A stretch of 13,151 nt of DNA. It comes from CBDTTW01 sp965363675 (lineage in GTDB: Bacteria > Bacteroidota > Rhodothermia > Rhodothermales > DASSAV01). The stretch spans positions 1-13,151 of the forward strand of contig CBDTTW010000084.1 of NCBI GenBank assembly GCA_965363675.1, in the 5' to 3' direction. Under the pieces are notes generated by a model that was given only the letters and a program-made list of their open reading frames with translations, was not told the DNA's origin and made no database searches. The first letter of the stretch is position 1. The number at the start of each line of letters is the position of its first letter. Below, in pieces: positions 1-7,220 of the stretch. The position numbers and the translations under genes are program-made.

Positions 1-605
1 GTGAACACGTCGTCCACGAGCACGCAGCGCCGCCCGCCGACGAGGGCGGGCGCGGCCTCGAAGGCCCCGGCCACGTTGGCCCAGCGCTCGGCGGCCCCGA
101 GGCGCGCCTGCGCCGCCGTATGCCGCCGCCGGCGCAGCGCCTGCGCCGCCGCCGGGACGCCCCACGCCGCGGCGACGCCTTCGGCCAGCTCGGCGCTCTG
201 GTTGTAGCCCCGCGCTGCAAAGCGCGCCCGCGACAGGGGCGCCGGAACCACCACGTCGCACGGAAAGCGCACGGCCTCGGCCATGAGCCTCCCCAGCCGG
301 CGGCCGTGCCCCGGCCGGTTTCCGAACTTGAGCTGATGTTGCAGGCGCTGCACGGGGCCTTCCGCCTCGAAATACCAGAGCGCGAACACCTCGTCGAGCG
401 GCGAGGCCGGAGCCGGCAGGCGCGCCAGGGCCGCCCGGAGCGCCTCCGGGGGCGGGCGCGGCAGGGCGGCGGCGCACGCCGGGCACAAAAGCTGCGCGGC
501 GGGGAACAAGGCGCGTCCGCAGCCGGGGCAGCACACCGGCAGGAACACGTGCGCTAGGGCCCCGAGGAGCGCTCGGGCGGGCTTCTGCGGCAGGCGGGGC
601 GTCAT
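1..605 (-). CDS. comF: ComF family phosphoribosyltransferase (partial, 3' end missing)
   Basis: 201 codons are visible from an ATG at 605-603 and the frame is open to the window edge, so the C-terminus is missing. Residues 25-44 carry a zinc-ribbon pattern (C26-x2-C29 and C41-x2-C44). They are followed by the ComF core: KFGNRPGHGRRLG around 93-105, VPAPLSRARFAARGYNQS at 120-137, and the start of the PRPP-binding loop CVLVDDVF at 194-201. These are hallmarks of the ComF/GntX family, which has a type I phosphoribosyltransferase fold. In naturally competent bacteria ComF helps internalise or process transforming DNA, but the biochemical reaction is unsettled. Family members are usually 210-250 residues, so only about 20-40 are lacking. 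The gene is divergent from the 80-residue gene at 786 and shares its 180-bp upstream region. No Shine-Dalgarno is visible. Family assignment is secure. A role in competence is inferred from the family. Confidence 0.9.
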   Translation of the reverse strand, partial: MTPRLPQKPARALLGALAHVFLPVCCPGCGRALFPAAQLLCPACAAALPRPPPEALRAALARLPAPASPLDEVFALWYFEAEGPVQRLQHQLKFGNRPGHGRRLGRLMAEAVRFPCDVVVPAPLSRARFAARGYNQSAELAEGVAAAWGVPAAAQALRRRRHTAAQARLGAAERWANVAGAFEAAPALVGGRRCVLVDDVF

Positions 606-657
606 AATTTGCGGGGCCAGGCTCCGGCGGGCCGCTGCCTCGCCGGAGCGAAATGTC

Positions 658-663
658 GTATAC
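658..663 (+). promoter_or_regulatory. Possible -10-like element
   Basis: The hexamer GTATAC followed by TAC gives a TATACT-like stretch in an otherwise very GC-rich divergent intergenic region, about 120 bp upstream of the 80-residue gene. No convincing -35 or -33 partner is visible, so this is only a candidate promoter for the rightward unit. Confidence 0.2.
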
Positions 664-674
664 TACACCGCTGC

Positions 675-727
675 CCGAGGCTTTCCCCTCGGCGCAGGCG
701 GCGCCGCCGCAGCAAACGCCGCCTGCG
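675..727 (+). other. Two directly adjacent GC-rich hairpins in the divergent intergenic region
   Basis: The first hairpin pairs CCGAGG (675-680) with CCTCGG (687-692) around a 6-nt loop. The second begins at the next base: CGCAGGCGGCG (693-703) pairs perfectly with CGCCGCCTGCG (717-727) around a 13-nt loop. The pair ends about 58 nt before the ATG at 786. There is no T-run on either strand, so these are not intrinsic terminators. They may be leader structure or operator symmetry. Confidence 0.5.
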
Positions 728-785
728 GGGCGGCCGTGCAGCCGGGCGCGCCGCAGTCGGCCACCGATCCCAACCCAGGTGCAGT

Positions 786-1028
786 ATGGCAGTCAAGCGG
801 CGCGGAATGCTCATCAAGAATACGAACGACCGCCCGGTTACGATAGACCTGGCGCACCGCAAGCTGACGCTCACGCCCGGCGAGGAGCGCTTCGTCACGG
901 CGGAGGAAGTCCGCGAAGCCTCGCTCCGAGAGAGCCTGCAAATGCGCTCGGTCTCCATCGTGCGCCCGACGACCCTGGAGGAAGAGGCCGCCATCAAGAA
1001 GGCCGTCGAGGCCGGCGAAAACCCGTAG
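786..1028 (+). CDS. Small protein of unknown function (80 aa)
   Basis: I do not recognise this family. The chosen ATG at 786 has an AGGTG five nucleotides upstream, one of the few Shine-Dalgarno-like sequences in the window. The upstream extension of the frame is Arg-rich, low-complexity read-through and I leave it out. The 80-residue product begins MAVKRRGMLIKNTNDRPVTI. Residues 9-45 look like a small beta-rich unit (NTNDRPVTIDL, then LTLTPGEERFVT), residues 46-66 are charged, and an acidic/basic helix (TLEEEAAIKKAVEAG) ends the protein. It has no signal peptide, membrane segment or cysteines. It ends 33 nt before the glycosyltransferase gene on the same strand, so the two are probably co-transcribed. 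Its coding reality rests on composition, the start signal and spacing. No function can be assigned. Confidence 0.7.
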   Translation: MAVKRRGMLIKNTNDRPVTIDLAHRKLTLTPGEERFVTAEEVREASLRESLQMRSVSIVRPTTLEEEAAIKKAVEAGENP

Positions 1029-1061
1029 ATCCCCCTCACGTTTCCCCCGACGATCCCGCTT

Positions 1062-2234
1062 ATGAATGTCCTTGCCCTGGAGCCCTGGTACGGCGGTTCG
1101 CACCGCAACTTCTTCGACGGACTGATGGGCAATAGCCGGCACACGTGGTACCCGATCACGATGTCGGCGCGCTACTGGGAGTGGCGCATGCAGGGCGGCG
1201 CGGTCACTATGGCGAAGAAGGCGGCGCAGGCGCACGCCGAGGGCTACCGCCCCGACGTCATCTTTGCCTCGGGCATGGTCAACCTGCCGGCGTTTCTGGC
1301 CTTCACGCGCTCGATGTTCGCCGACGTGCCCGTGGTGATGTACTTCCACGAAAATCAACTTACCTACCCGCTGCCCGAGGACGCGCCGCGCAACCAGGCC
1401 TTCGCCTACCTGAACTACCACTCGTGCCTGGCGGCCGATCATGTGGTCTTCAGCACGCAGTTCCACCACGACGAGTTCACCGAGCACCTGCCGGCGCTGC
1501 TGCGGGCCTTCCCGGACTACACGCACCTCAACACGGTCCAGACGATCCGCGAGAAGGCTTCCGTACTCCACCCGGGCATCGACTTGCAGCGGCACGAGAA
1601 GTACCGCGCCGAATATCAGCCCCACAACTGGGGGCCGGGCATGGCCTGGCCGATTGTGCTCTGGAACCAGCGCTGGGAGTACGACAAGAACCCCGAAGCG
1701 TTCTTCCGGCTCATGAACCGCCTCGACGACGCGGGCTGCAAGTTCAGGCTGCTGCTGGCCGGCGAGCACTTCACCGAGCAGCCCGCCGAACTCGACAAGG
1801 CGTTCCAGCGCTACGCCGAGCGCATTCTGCACTACGGCTACGCCGAGGACTTCGAGGAGTACAGCCGGCTGCTGCACCGCGCCGACCTCGTGGTTTCGAC
1901 GGCGCGGCACGAGTTCTTCGGCGTCGCCGTCCTGGAGGCCATCTACTGCGGCTGCCACCCGGTGCTTCCGAACCGCCTCAGCTACCCGGAACTCATCCCC
2001 GAGTCGCTGCACCACCCGCTGCTGCACGCGCCGGTGCTCTACGACGACGAGGATCAGCTTTTCCGCATCCTGCACGACATCCTGATGGGCAAGGAGCGTC
2101 CGCTGCCCGCCGAGACGCTGCGCCATGCGCTCCAGCATCTCGATTGGGGGGCGCACGTGGCCGCCTACGACGATCTGCTCGAAAACGTCGCGGCAGGCGG
2201 GAAAAGCCATTTGCCGCGCGCCATCGGCTTCTGA
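1062..2234 (+). CDS. DUF3524/GTDC1-family GT-B glycosyltransferase, probable tRNA-queuosine alpha-mannosyltransferase
   Basis: The 390-residue protein matches the architecture of human GTDC1 (QTMAN), which transfers mannose from GDP-mannose to queuosine in tRNA-Asp. Visible signatures are the N-terminal PWYGGSH (8-14), a YWEWR segment (38-42), YFHENQLTYP (94-103) and the NYHSCLAADHVVFST stretch (118-132), all characteristic of the DUF3524 N-terminal domain. The C-terminal half is a glycosyltransferase family 4-like Rossmann domain with IVLWNQRWEYDKNP (198-211), LLLAGEHF (230-237) and the E-x7-E donor-site motif HEFFGVAVLEA (E284, E292). No membrane segments are visible, which fits a cytosolic tRNA-modifying enzyme. 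It lies 33 nt after the 80-residue gene and converges on icd. Family identity is strong. Substrate specificity in this bacterium is inferred from the family, and a different acceptor cannot be excluded from sequence alone. Confidence 0.85.
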   Translation: MNVLALEPWYGGSHRNFFDGLMGNSRHTWYPITMSARYWEWRMQGGAVTMAKKAAQAHAEGYRPDVIFASGMVNLPAFLAFTRSMFADVPVVMYFHENQLTYPLPEDAPRNQAFAYLNYHSCLAADHVVFSTQFHHDEFTEHLPALLRAFPDYTHLNTVQTIREKASVLHPGIDLQRHEKYRAEYQPHNWGPGMAWPIVLWNQRWEYDKNPEAFFRLMNRLDDAGCKFRLLLAGEHFTEQPAELDKAFQRYAERILHYGYAEDFEEYSRLLHRADLVVSTARHEFFGVAVLEAIYCGCHPVLPNRLSYPELIPESLHHPLLHAPVLYDDEDQLFRILHDILMGKERPLPAETLRHALQHLDWGAHVAAYDDLLENVAAGGKSHLPRAIGF

Positions 2235-2267
2235 GAGGCGGCGCGAAAGCGGACGGGCGCGAAAACA

Positions 2268-2304
2268 GAAACGCCGGCGCGACCTCACATCGCACCGGCG
2301 TTTC
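2268..2304 (+). terminator. Hairpin downstream of the GTDC1-like gene
   Basis: GAAACGCCGG (2268-2277) pairs perfectly with CCGGCGTTTC (2295-2304) around a 17-nt loop, starting 33 nt after the glycosyltransferase stop. The 3' arm ends in TTTC but no long T-run follows. The position between convergent genes favours a termination or 3'-end-stabilising role. Confidence 0.4.
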
Positions 2305-2318
2305 CCGCACAGCCCTGC

Positions 2319-2337
2319 TGATTGGCATCGCCAATCA
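2319..2337. repeat. Compact perfect inverted repeat between convergent genes
   Basis: TGATTGGC (2319-2326) and GCCAATCA (2330-2337) form an 8-bp stem with a 3-nt loop (atc). It is about 85 bp after the glycosyltransferase stop and 130 bp beyond the icd stop. It is symmetric, so it would fold in transcripts from either strand. It could be a 3'-end structure or a protein-binding palindrome. No T-tract adjoins it. Confidence 0.4.
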
Positions 2338-2451
2338 TCCATCCCTCATCACACAGTAGCTTAGATGCCTCGGCGGCGCCTTCTGTTCCAGAAACCTGAG
2401 GGCGTAAATCCTGTATAGCAGGAGCGTTACGAGTGTGACGACTGAACGGAT

Positions 2452-2464
2452 TGAGGCGGCGGCC

Positions 2465-2467
<3 letters not shown>
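2452..2467 (-). terminator. Short hairpin overlapping the icd stop codon
   Basis: TGAGGC (2452-2457) and GCCTCA (2462-2467) pair across a 4-nt loop. On the leftward transcript the 5' arm contains the icd TGA stop. There is no following T-run, so it is a weak terminator candidate at best. It may mark or protect the icd mRNA 3' end. Confidence 0.3.
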
Positions 2468-3709
<1,242 letters not shown>

Positions 3710-3743
3710 AGAGAGAAGGCAAATATGCTGGATGGAGGGGAAA

Positions 3744-3795
3744 GGGCGGCCGTGTGCGCCGCCCCGGCGGGGCTGTAAAACTACCCCGCCGGGGC
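3744..3795 (-). promoter_or_regulatory. Overlapping, mutually exclusive hairpins between the GT2 gene and icd
   Basis: Read leftward, hairpin A pairs GCCCCGGCGGGG with CCCCGCCGGGGC (3795-3784 with 3772-3761; 12 bp, 11-nt loop). Hairpin B pairs GGGCGGC with GCCGCCC (3764-3758 with 3750-3744; 7 bp, 7-nt loop) and is followed by TTTCCCC. The arms share positions 3761-3764, so both cannot form fully at once. A is most simply the terminator of the GT2 gene. The overlap resembles an attenuator, but B has a poor U-tract. Confidence 0.5.
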
Positions 3796-3818
3796 CGAAG
3801 ATGATAGGCATCGAAATG

Positions 3819-4562
3819 TTACAGTCTGCCCACGAGGTCGCGGAAGCGCAGTTCCCACACCTTGAAGGCGGCCTCGCGGACGATGTGCTTGCTCATCTTC
3901 GAGCTGCCCTCGACGCGCTCGGTGAAGATGATGGGAGCCTCGGCTACACGGAAGCCCCGCCGCCAGGCGCGGTAGGTCATCTCGACCTGGAAGGAGTAGC
4001 CGTTCGACTTGACGCGCTCGAGCGCGAGGCTTTCGAGCACGCGCCGGTGGAAGCACTTGAAGCCGGAGGTGACGTCGGCCACGGGCAGGCGCGTGATGAC
4101 GCGGGTGTAGATGCCCGCGCCGTAGGAAAGGATCAGCCGTCCGAGCGGCCAGTTGATGATGCGCACCCCGCCGACGTAGCGCGAGCCGATGGCGAGGTCG
4201 GCCTTGCCTTCGGCGACGGTCCGGCAGAGCAACGTCAGGTCGCGGGGGTTGTGGCTGAGGTCGGCGTCCATCTCGCAGATGTAGAGGTAGCTGCGTTCGA
4301 GCGCCCACCGGAAGCCGGTCAGGTAGGCCGTTCCGAGGCCGAGTTTGCCGGGGCGCTCGATGAGGAAGATGCGCGTGGGGTTCCGCTGCATGGCCTCGCG
4401 TACGAGCGCGGCCGTGCCGTCGGGCGAGCCGTCGTCGATGACGAGCACGCTGAAGGGGATGGGCAGTTCGAGCACCTGAGCCAGCACCGTGGCGATGTTG
4501 CGGGCCTCGTTGTAGGTGGGAATGATGACGAGCGCATCCGTAGGCGCGTCGGGCTGAGGCAT
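3819..4562 (-). CDS. GT2 family polyprenol-phosphate mannosyltransferase-like enzyme (DPM1-like)
   Basis: This family moves a sugar, usually mannose from GDP-mannose, onto a polyprenyl phosphate at the cytoplasmic face of the membrane, making a lipid-linked donor for extracytoplasmic glycosylation. The 247-residue protein has the full DPM1-type GT-A core: VIIPTYNEARNI (12-23), VIDDGSPDGT (41-50), the metal-binding DAD at 99-101 within EMDADLSHNP, IGSRYVGG (125-132) and VTSGFKCF (164-171). The length is that of the soluble catalytic domain (human DPM1 is 260). No C-terminal transmembrane domain is present. It is first in a leftward pair with icd, with a candidate promoter at 4603-4633. Fold and family are certain. 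The sugar could also be glucose, because related GT2 enzymes differ in donor, so no gene symbol is given. Confidence 0.88.
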   Translation of the reverse strand: MPQPDAPTDALVIIPTYNEARNIATVLAQVLELPIPFSVLVIDDGSPDGTAALVREAMQRNPTRIFLIERPGKLGLGTAYLTGFRWALERSYLYICEMDADLSHNPRDLTLLCRTVAEGKADLAIGSRYVGGVRIINWPLGRLILSYGAGIYTRVITRLPVADVTSGFKCFHRRVLESLALERVKSNGYSFQVEMTYRAWRRGFRVAEAPIIFTERVEGSSKMSKHIVREAAFKVWELRFRDLVGRL

Positions 4563-4602
4563 ACCGGCGAAAAGCAGAGGTAAGTTGGGCGTTACGAAAA
4601 CG

Positions 4603-4633
4603 TAAAACTAGCGTGTAAAGCGCAGGGCTCAAA
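4603..4633 (-). promoter_or_regulatory. Candidate Bacteroidota-type promoter for the GT2 gene
   Basis: On the minus strand TTTGAG (4633-4628) is followed after 17 nt by TAGTTTTA (4610-4603). This resembles the Bacteroidota TTTG/TAnnTTTG arrangement with one or two mismatches, about 40 nt before the ATG at 4562. It is a pattern match only. Confidence 0.35.
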
Positions 4634-4691
4634 GCAACGGGCCGGGTTAATATGGGAGCCGCCGCCGGGGCGCGGCTCGTGGAAGCATTTT

Positions 4692-4704
4692 TTTTGTACC
4701 TTTC
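4692..4704 (+). promoter_or_regulatory. Candidate -7 promoter element for the pdh cluster
   Basis: TTTTGTACCTTTC lies in a T-rich island within GC-rich DNA. It closely resembles the TAnnTTTG -7 element of Bacteroidota promoters (TACCTTTC, one mismatch). No clear TTG -33 partner is visible at the usual distance. If it is used, the pdhA leader would be about 220 nt long. Confidence 0.45.
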
Positions 4705-4931
4705 CCTGTCCTGCCGGAACCGCGCGGAAGCCCTCGGGGCCTTGCGGCGCGGGGGGCGCGCGGTCTGTTTCAGCGGCGCGGCGCCTGCCGGGCAGTAGAA
4801 ATGCCTATTTCATAGGGTCAGGCGAACGCCAGGCTTGCGGCCCCCCTCGGCGGAGGGACCGGCCTGCTTGCCGAGCGGCCGGGGCCGCCCGAACAGCCGC
4901 GGCGCGCCTGCCGCCCCAAACCATACCACAC

Positions 4932-6089
4932 ATGGCGAGCATAACGGAAAAGAATAGCAACGAGGTGGCCGGCAAAGCCGCGGCCCACGAAGGCGCCAAG
5001 GATGCCAACGGGCAGCAGACGCCGGTCGAGGTGCCCGAGCACCTGAGCGTCGAGGTGTCGTTCAAGACGTACCAGGCCGACGCCTACACGCACGGCGAAC
5101 TGGGCCTCAGCGAGGACGACCTGCGCGCGATGTACCGCAACATGCTGCTGCAACGCCGCTTCGAGGAGCGCGCGGCCCAAATGTACGGCAAGCAAAAAAT
5201 CGCCGGCTTCCTGCACCTCTACATCGGCCAGGAGGCCGTCTCGACGGGCTCGGCGCAGGCGCTCAAGATCGGGCTGGACTCCGTTATCACCGCCTACCGC
5301 GACCACGGCATCGGGCTGGCGCTCGGCATGAACGCGAACGAGTGCATGGCCGAGCTGTACGGCAAGATCACCGGCTGCTCGCGCGGCAAGGGCGGCTCGA
5401 TGCACTACTTCAAGAAGGAAGTCGGCATGTTCGGCGGGCACGGCATCGTGGGCGGGCACATCCCGGTCGCCACGGGCCTGGCCTTTGCGCACAAGTACCG
5501 CGAGTCCGGGGGCGTGGCCCTTTGCTTCTTCGGCGACGGCGCCGTGCAGCAGGGCTCGTTCCACGAGGCGATGAACCTGGCGGGCCTCTACGAACTGCCC
5601 GTCGTGTTCATCATCGAGAACAACCAGTACGCCATGGGCACGGCCACGCACCGCGCCGCCGCCGAGCCGGACTTCTACAAGCAGGCCATCGGGTACGACA
5701 TGCCGGGCGCGCTCGTCAACGGCATGGATGTGTTCGCCGTCTACAAGGCCATGAGCGACCACGTGGCTATGGCGCGCAACAACTTCCAGCCCTCGCTCGT
5801 CGAGGTGCGCACCTACCGTTACCGCGGGCACTCGATGAGCGACCCCGGCAAGTACCGCACCAAGGAAGAGCTGGAGCGCAAGAAGAACGACGACCCGATC
5901 ATCCGGCTGAAAGCGTACATGATCGAGCAGCAGATCGCCTCCGACGAAGCGCTCGACAAGGTCGATGAAGAGGTGAAGGAAGAGGTGATGGCCTCGGTGG
6001 AGTTCGCCGAGAACAGCCCGCTGCCGCCGCTCGAAACGATCTACGAGGACGTGTACGTGCAGAAGGATTACCCCTTCCTGACGAAGTAA
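4932..6089 (+). CDS. pdhA: Pyruvate dehydrogenase E1 component, alpha subunit
   Basis: This is the alpha chain of the heterotetrameric (alpha2-beta2) E1, which decarboxylates pyruvate with thiamine diphosphate and passes the acetyl group to the E2 lipoyl arm. The 385-residue protein has a polar, Ala/Glu-rich N-terminal extension (about 1-55) and then the conserved core: QRRFEERAAQMYG (74-86), RGKGGSMHYF (151-160), the thiamine-diphosphate/Mg motif from GDG (201-203) to ENN (229-231), and the loop YRYRGHSMSDPGKYRT (295-310). That loop matches the serine-containing regulatory loop of mitochondrial E1 alpha (S301 or S303 here). The high similarity to mitochondrial-type sequences favours pyruvate over branched-chain 2-oxo acids. 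The ATG at 4932 has no Shine-Dalgarno. pdhB begins 64 nt downstream on the same strand. Confidence 0.95.
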   Translation: MASITEKNSNEVAGKAAAHEGAKDANGQQTPVEVPEHLSVEVSFKTYQADAYTHGELGLSEDDLRAMYRNMLLQRRFEERAAQMYGKQKIAGFLHLYIGQEAVSTGSAQALKIGLDSVITAYRDHGIGLALGMNANECMAELYGKITGCSRGKGGSMHYFKKEVGMFGGHGIVGGHIPVATGLAFAHKYRESGGVALCFFGDGAVQQGSFHEAMNLAGLYELPVVFIIENNQYAMGTATHRAAAEPDFYKQAIGYDMPGALVNGMDVFAVYKAMSDHVAMARNNFQPSLVEVRTYRYRGHSMSDPGKYRTKEELERKKNDDPIIRLKAYMIEQQIASDEALDKVDEEVKEEVMASVEFAENSPLPPLETIYEDVYVQKDYPFLTK

Positions 6090-6153
6090 GCCGCCGGGGT
6101 CGGCCTGCGCGGCCGGCCGTGTATTTACAGAACCTTACGTATAGTTATAGATT

Positions 6154-7137
6154 ATGGCTGAATTGCAATTTCGGGAGGCCATCCGCGCCGCCATGACCGA
6201 GGAGATGGAGCGCGACGAGACGGTCTTCCTGATGGGAGAGGAGGTCGCGCAGTACGACGGCGCCTACAAGGTCTCCGAAGGGATGCTCGCCAAGTTCGGC
6301 TCGAAGCGCATCATCGACACGCCGATCAGCGAGGGCGGCTTCTCCGGGCTGGGCATCGGGGCGGCGCTCAACGGCCTGCGCCCGATCATCGAGTTCATGA
6401 CGTTCAACTTCTCGTTCGTCGGCATCGACCAGATCATCAACAACGCCGCGAAGATCCGCTACATGTCGGGCGGGCAGTTCACCATCCCGATCGTGTTCCG
6501 CGGCCCGAACGGCGCGGCCGGGCAGCTCGCGGCCACGCACAACACCTCCACGGAGGCGCTCTTCGGCTACTTCCCCGGTCTCAAGGTGATCGCGCCCTCG
6601 AACCCGGACGATGCGAAGGGCCTGCTCAAGTCGGCCATCCGCGACGACGACCCGGTGATCTTCCTCGAAAGCGAGGTCATGTACGGCATGCGCGGTGAAG
6701 TCTCGGACGCGCCGGACTACACGATCCCTATCGGCAAGGCGCGCGTGGCCCGCGAGGGAACCGACGTGACGATTGTCGCGCACAGCAAAAGCTACTGGGT
6801 GGCGCTTCAGGCGGCCGACCGGCTGGCCGAGGAGGGCTACAGCGCCGAGGTCATCGACCCGCGCACCATCCGCCCGCTCGACATCGACACGATCCTGGCC
6901 TCGGTGCGCAAGACGAACCGCTGCGTCGTGATCGACGAGAGCAACCCGTTCGCCGGCATCGCCTCGGAGATCGGCTTCCAGATTCAGGAGAAGGCGTTCG
7001 ACGCGCTCGACGCGCCCGTGCAGCGCGTGACCGCCAAGGACGTGCCGGCGCCCTACGCCAAAAACCTGATCGAGTACTACATGCCCGGCGTCGAGGAGAC
7101 GGTGGCGGCCTGTAAGAAAACGCTCTACGTGCGCTAG
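6154..7137 (+). CDS. pdhB: Pyruvate dehydrogenase E1 component, beta subunit
   Basis: This is the partner of the E1 alpha chain encoded just upstream. It forms half of each thiamine-diphosphate site and the docking surface for the E2 peripheral-subunit-binding domain. The 327-residue length is typical. Visible landmarks are LREAIR-like LQFREAIRAAM (4-14), GEEVAQYDGAYKVSEG (28-43), DTPISEGGFSGLGIGAA (55-71, with E60 the expected thiamine-contacting glutamate), RGPNGAAGQLAATHN (116-130, H129 a likely active-site histidine), PGLKVIAPSNP (141-151), and a transketolase C-terminal domain with VIDPRTIRPLDI and IDESNPFAG. The 64-nt gap after pdhA holds a small CGGCC/GGCCG hairpin (6101-6115) and an AT-rich run up to the ATG. 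There is no Shine-Dalgarno. A strong intrinsic terminator follows immediately. Assignment is secure. Confidence 0.95.
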   Translation: MAELQFREAIRAAMTEEMERDETVFLMGEEVAQYDGAYKVSEGMLAKFGSKRIIDTPISEGGFSGLGIGAALNGLRPIIEFMTFNFSFVGIDQIINNAAKIRYMSGGQFTIPIVFRGPNGAAGQLAATHNTSTEALFGYFPGLKVIAPSNPDDAKGLLKSAIRDDDPVIFLESEVMYGMRGEVSDAPDYTIPIGKARVAREGTDVTIVAHSKSYWVALQAADRLAEEGYSAEVIDPRTIRPLDIDTILASVRKTNRCVVIDESNPFAGIASEIGFQIQEKAFDALDAPVQRVTAKDVPAPYAKNLIEYYMPGVEETVAACKKTLYVR

Positions 7138-7157
7138 CGCCTGCGCGGCGCAGACGC

Positions 7158-7193
7158 CTCCGGCGCGCCGCGCGGGCGCGCCGGAGCTTTTTT
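7158..7193 (+). terminator. Strong intrinsic terminator between pdhB and the E2 gene
   Basis: CTCCGGCGCGCC (7158-7169) pairs perfectly with GGCGCGCCGGAG (7175-7186) around a 5-nt loop, followed by c and six T (7188-7193). This is a canonical Rho-independent terminator, 20 nt after the pdhB stop and 28 nt before the E2 start. It implies partial read-through, a separate E2 promoter in the short remaining gap, or mRNA processing. Confidence 0.85.
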
Positions 7194-7220
7194 ATAGGAT
7201 TCAACAGCGAGCATATACGG

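Larger units (their letters stand above)
4563..4931. other. 369-bp divergent intergenic region (GT2 gene / pdhA)
   Basis: I see no credible gene here. The left third contains the leftward candidate promoter (4603-4633). A T-rich stretch at 4688-4704 carries a rightward promoter-like element. The rest is a very GC-rich leader to pdhA with several potential stems: ACCGCGCG (4719-4726) with CGCGCGGT (4757-4764), and CCTAT (4804-4808) with ATAGG (4812-4816). The last 20 nt before the pdhA start are C/A-rich with no Shine-Dalgarno. Confidence 0.6.

Noticed and set aside
609..785. N-terminal extension of the 80-residue protein to an upstream ATG
   Set aside because: It is Arg-rich low-complexity translation of an intergenic region with hairpins. 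The ATG at 786 has an AGGTG at good distance.
663..2342. 559-codon open frame on the minus strand opposite the GTDC1-like gene
   Set aside because: It is antisense to a confidently identified gene, low in recognisable motifs, and arises from GC-rich codon bias.
3710..3811. 34-codon N-terminal extension of icd
   Set aside because: It would translate the GC hairpins, and the ATG at 3709 aligns exactly with E. coli Icd, placing Ser113 at residue 113.
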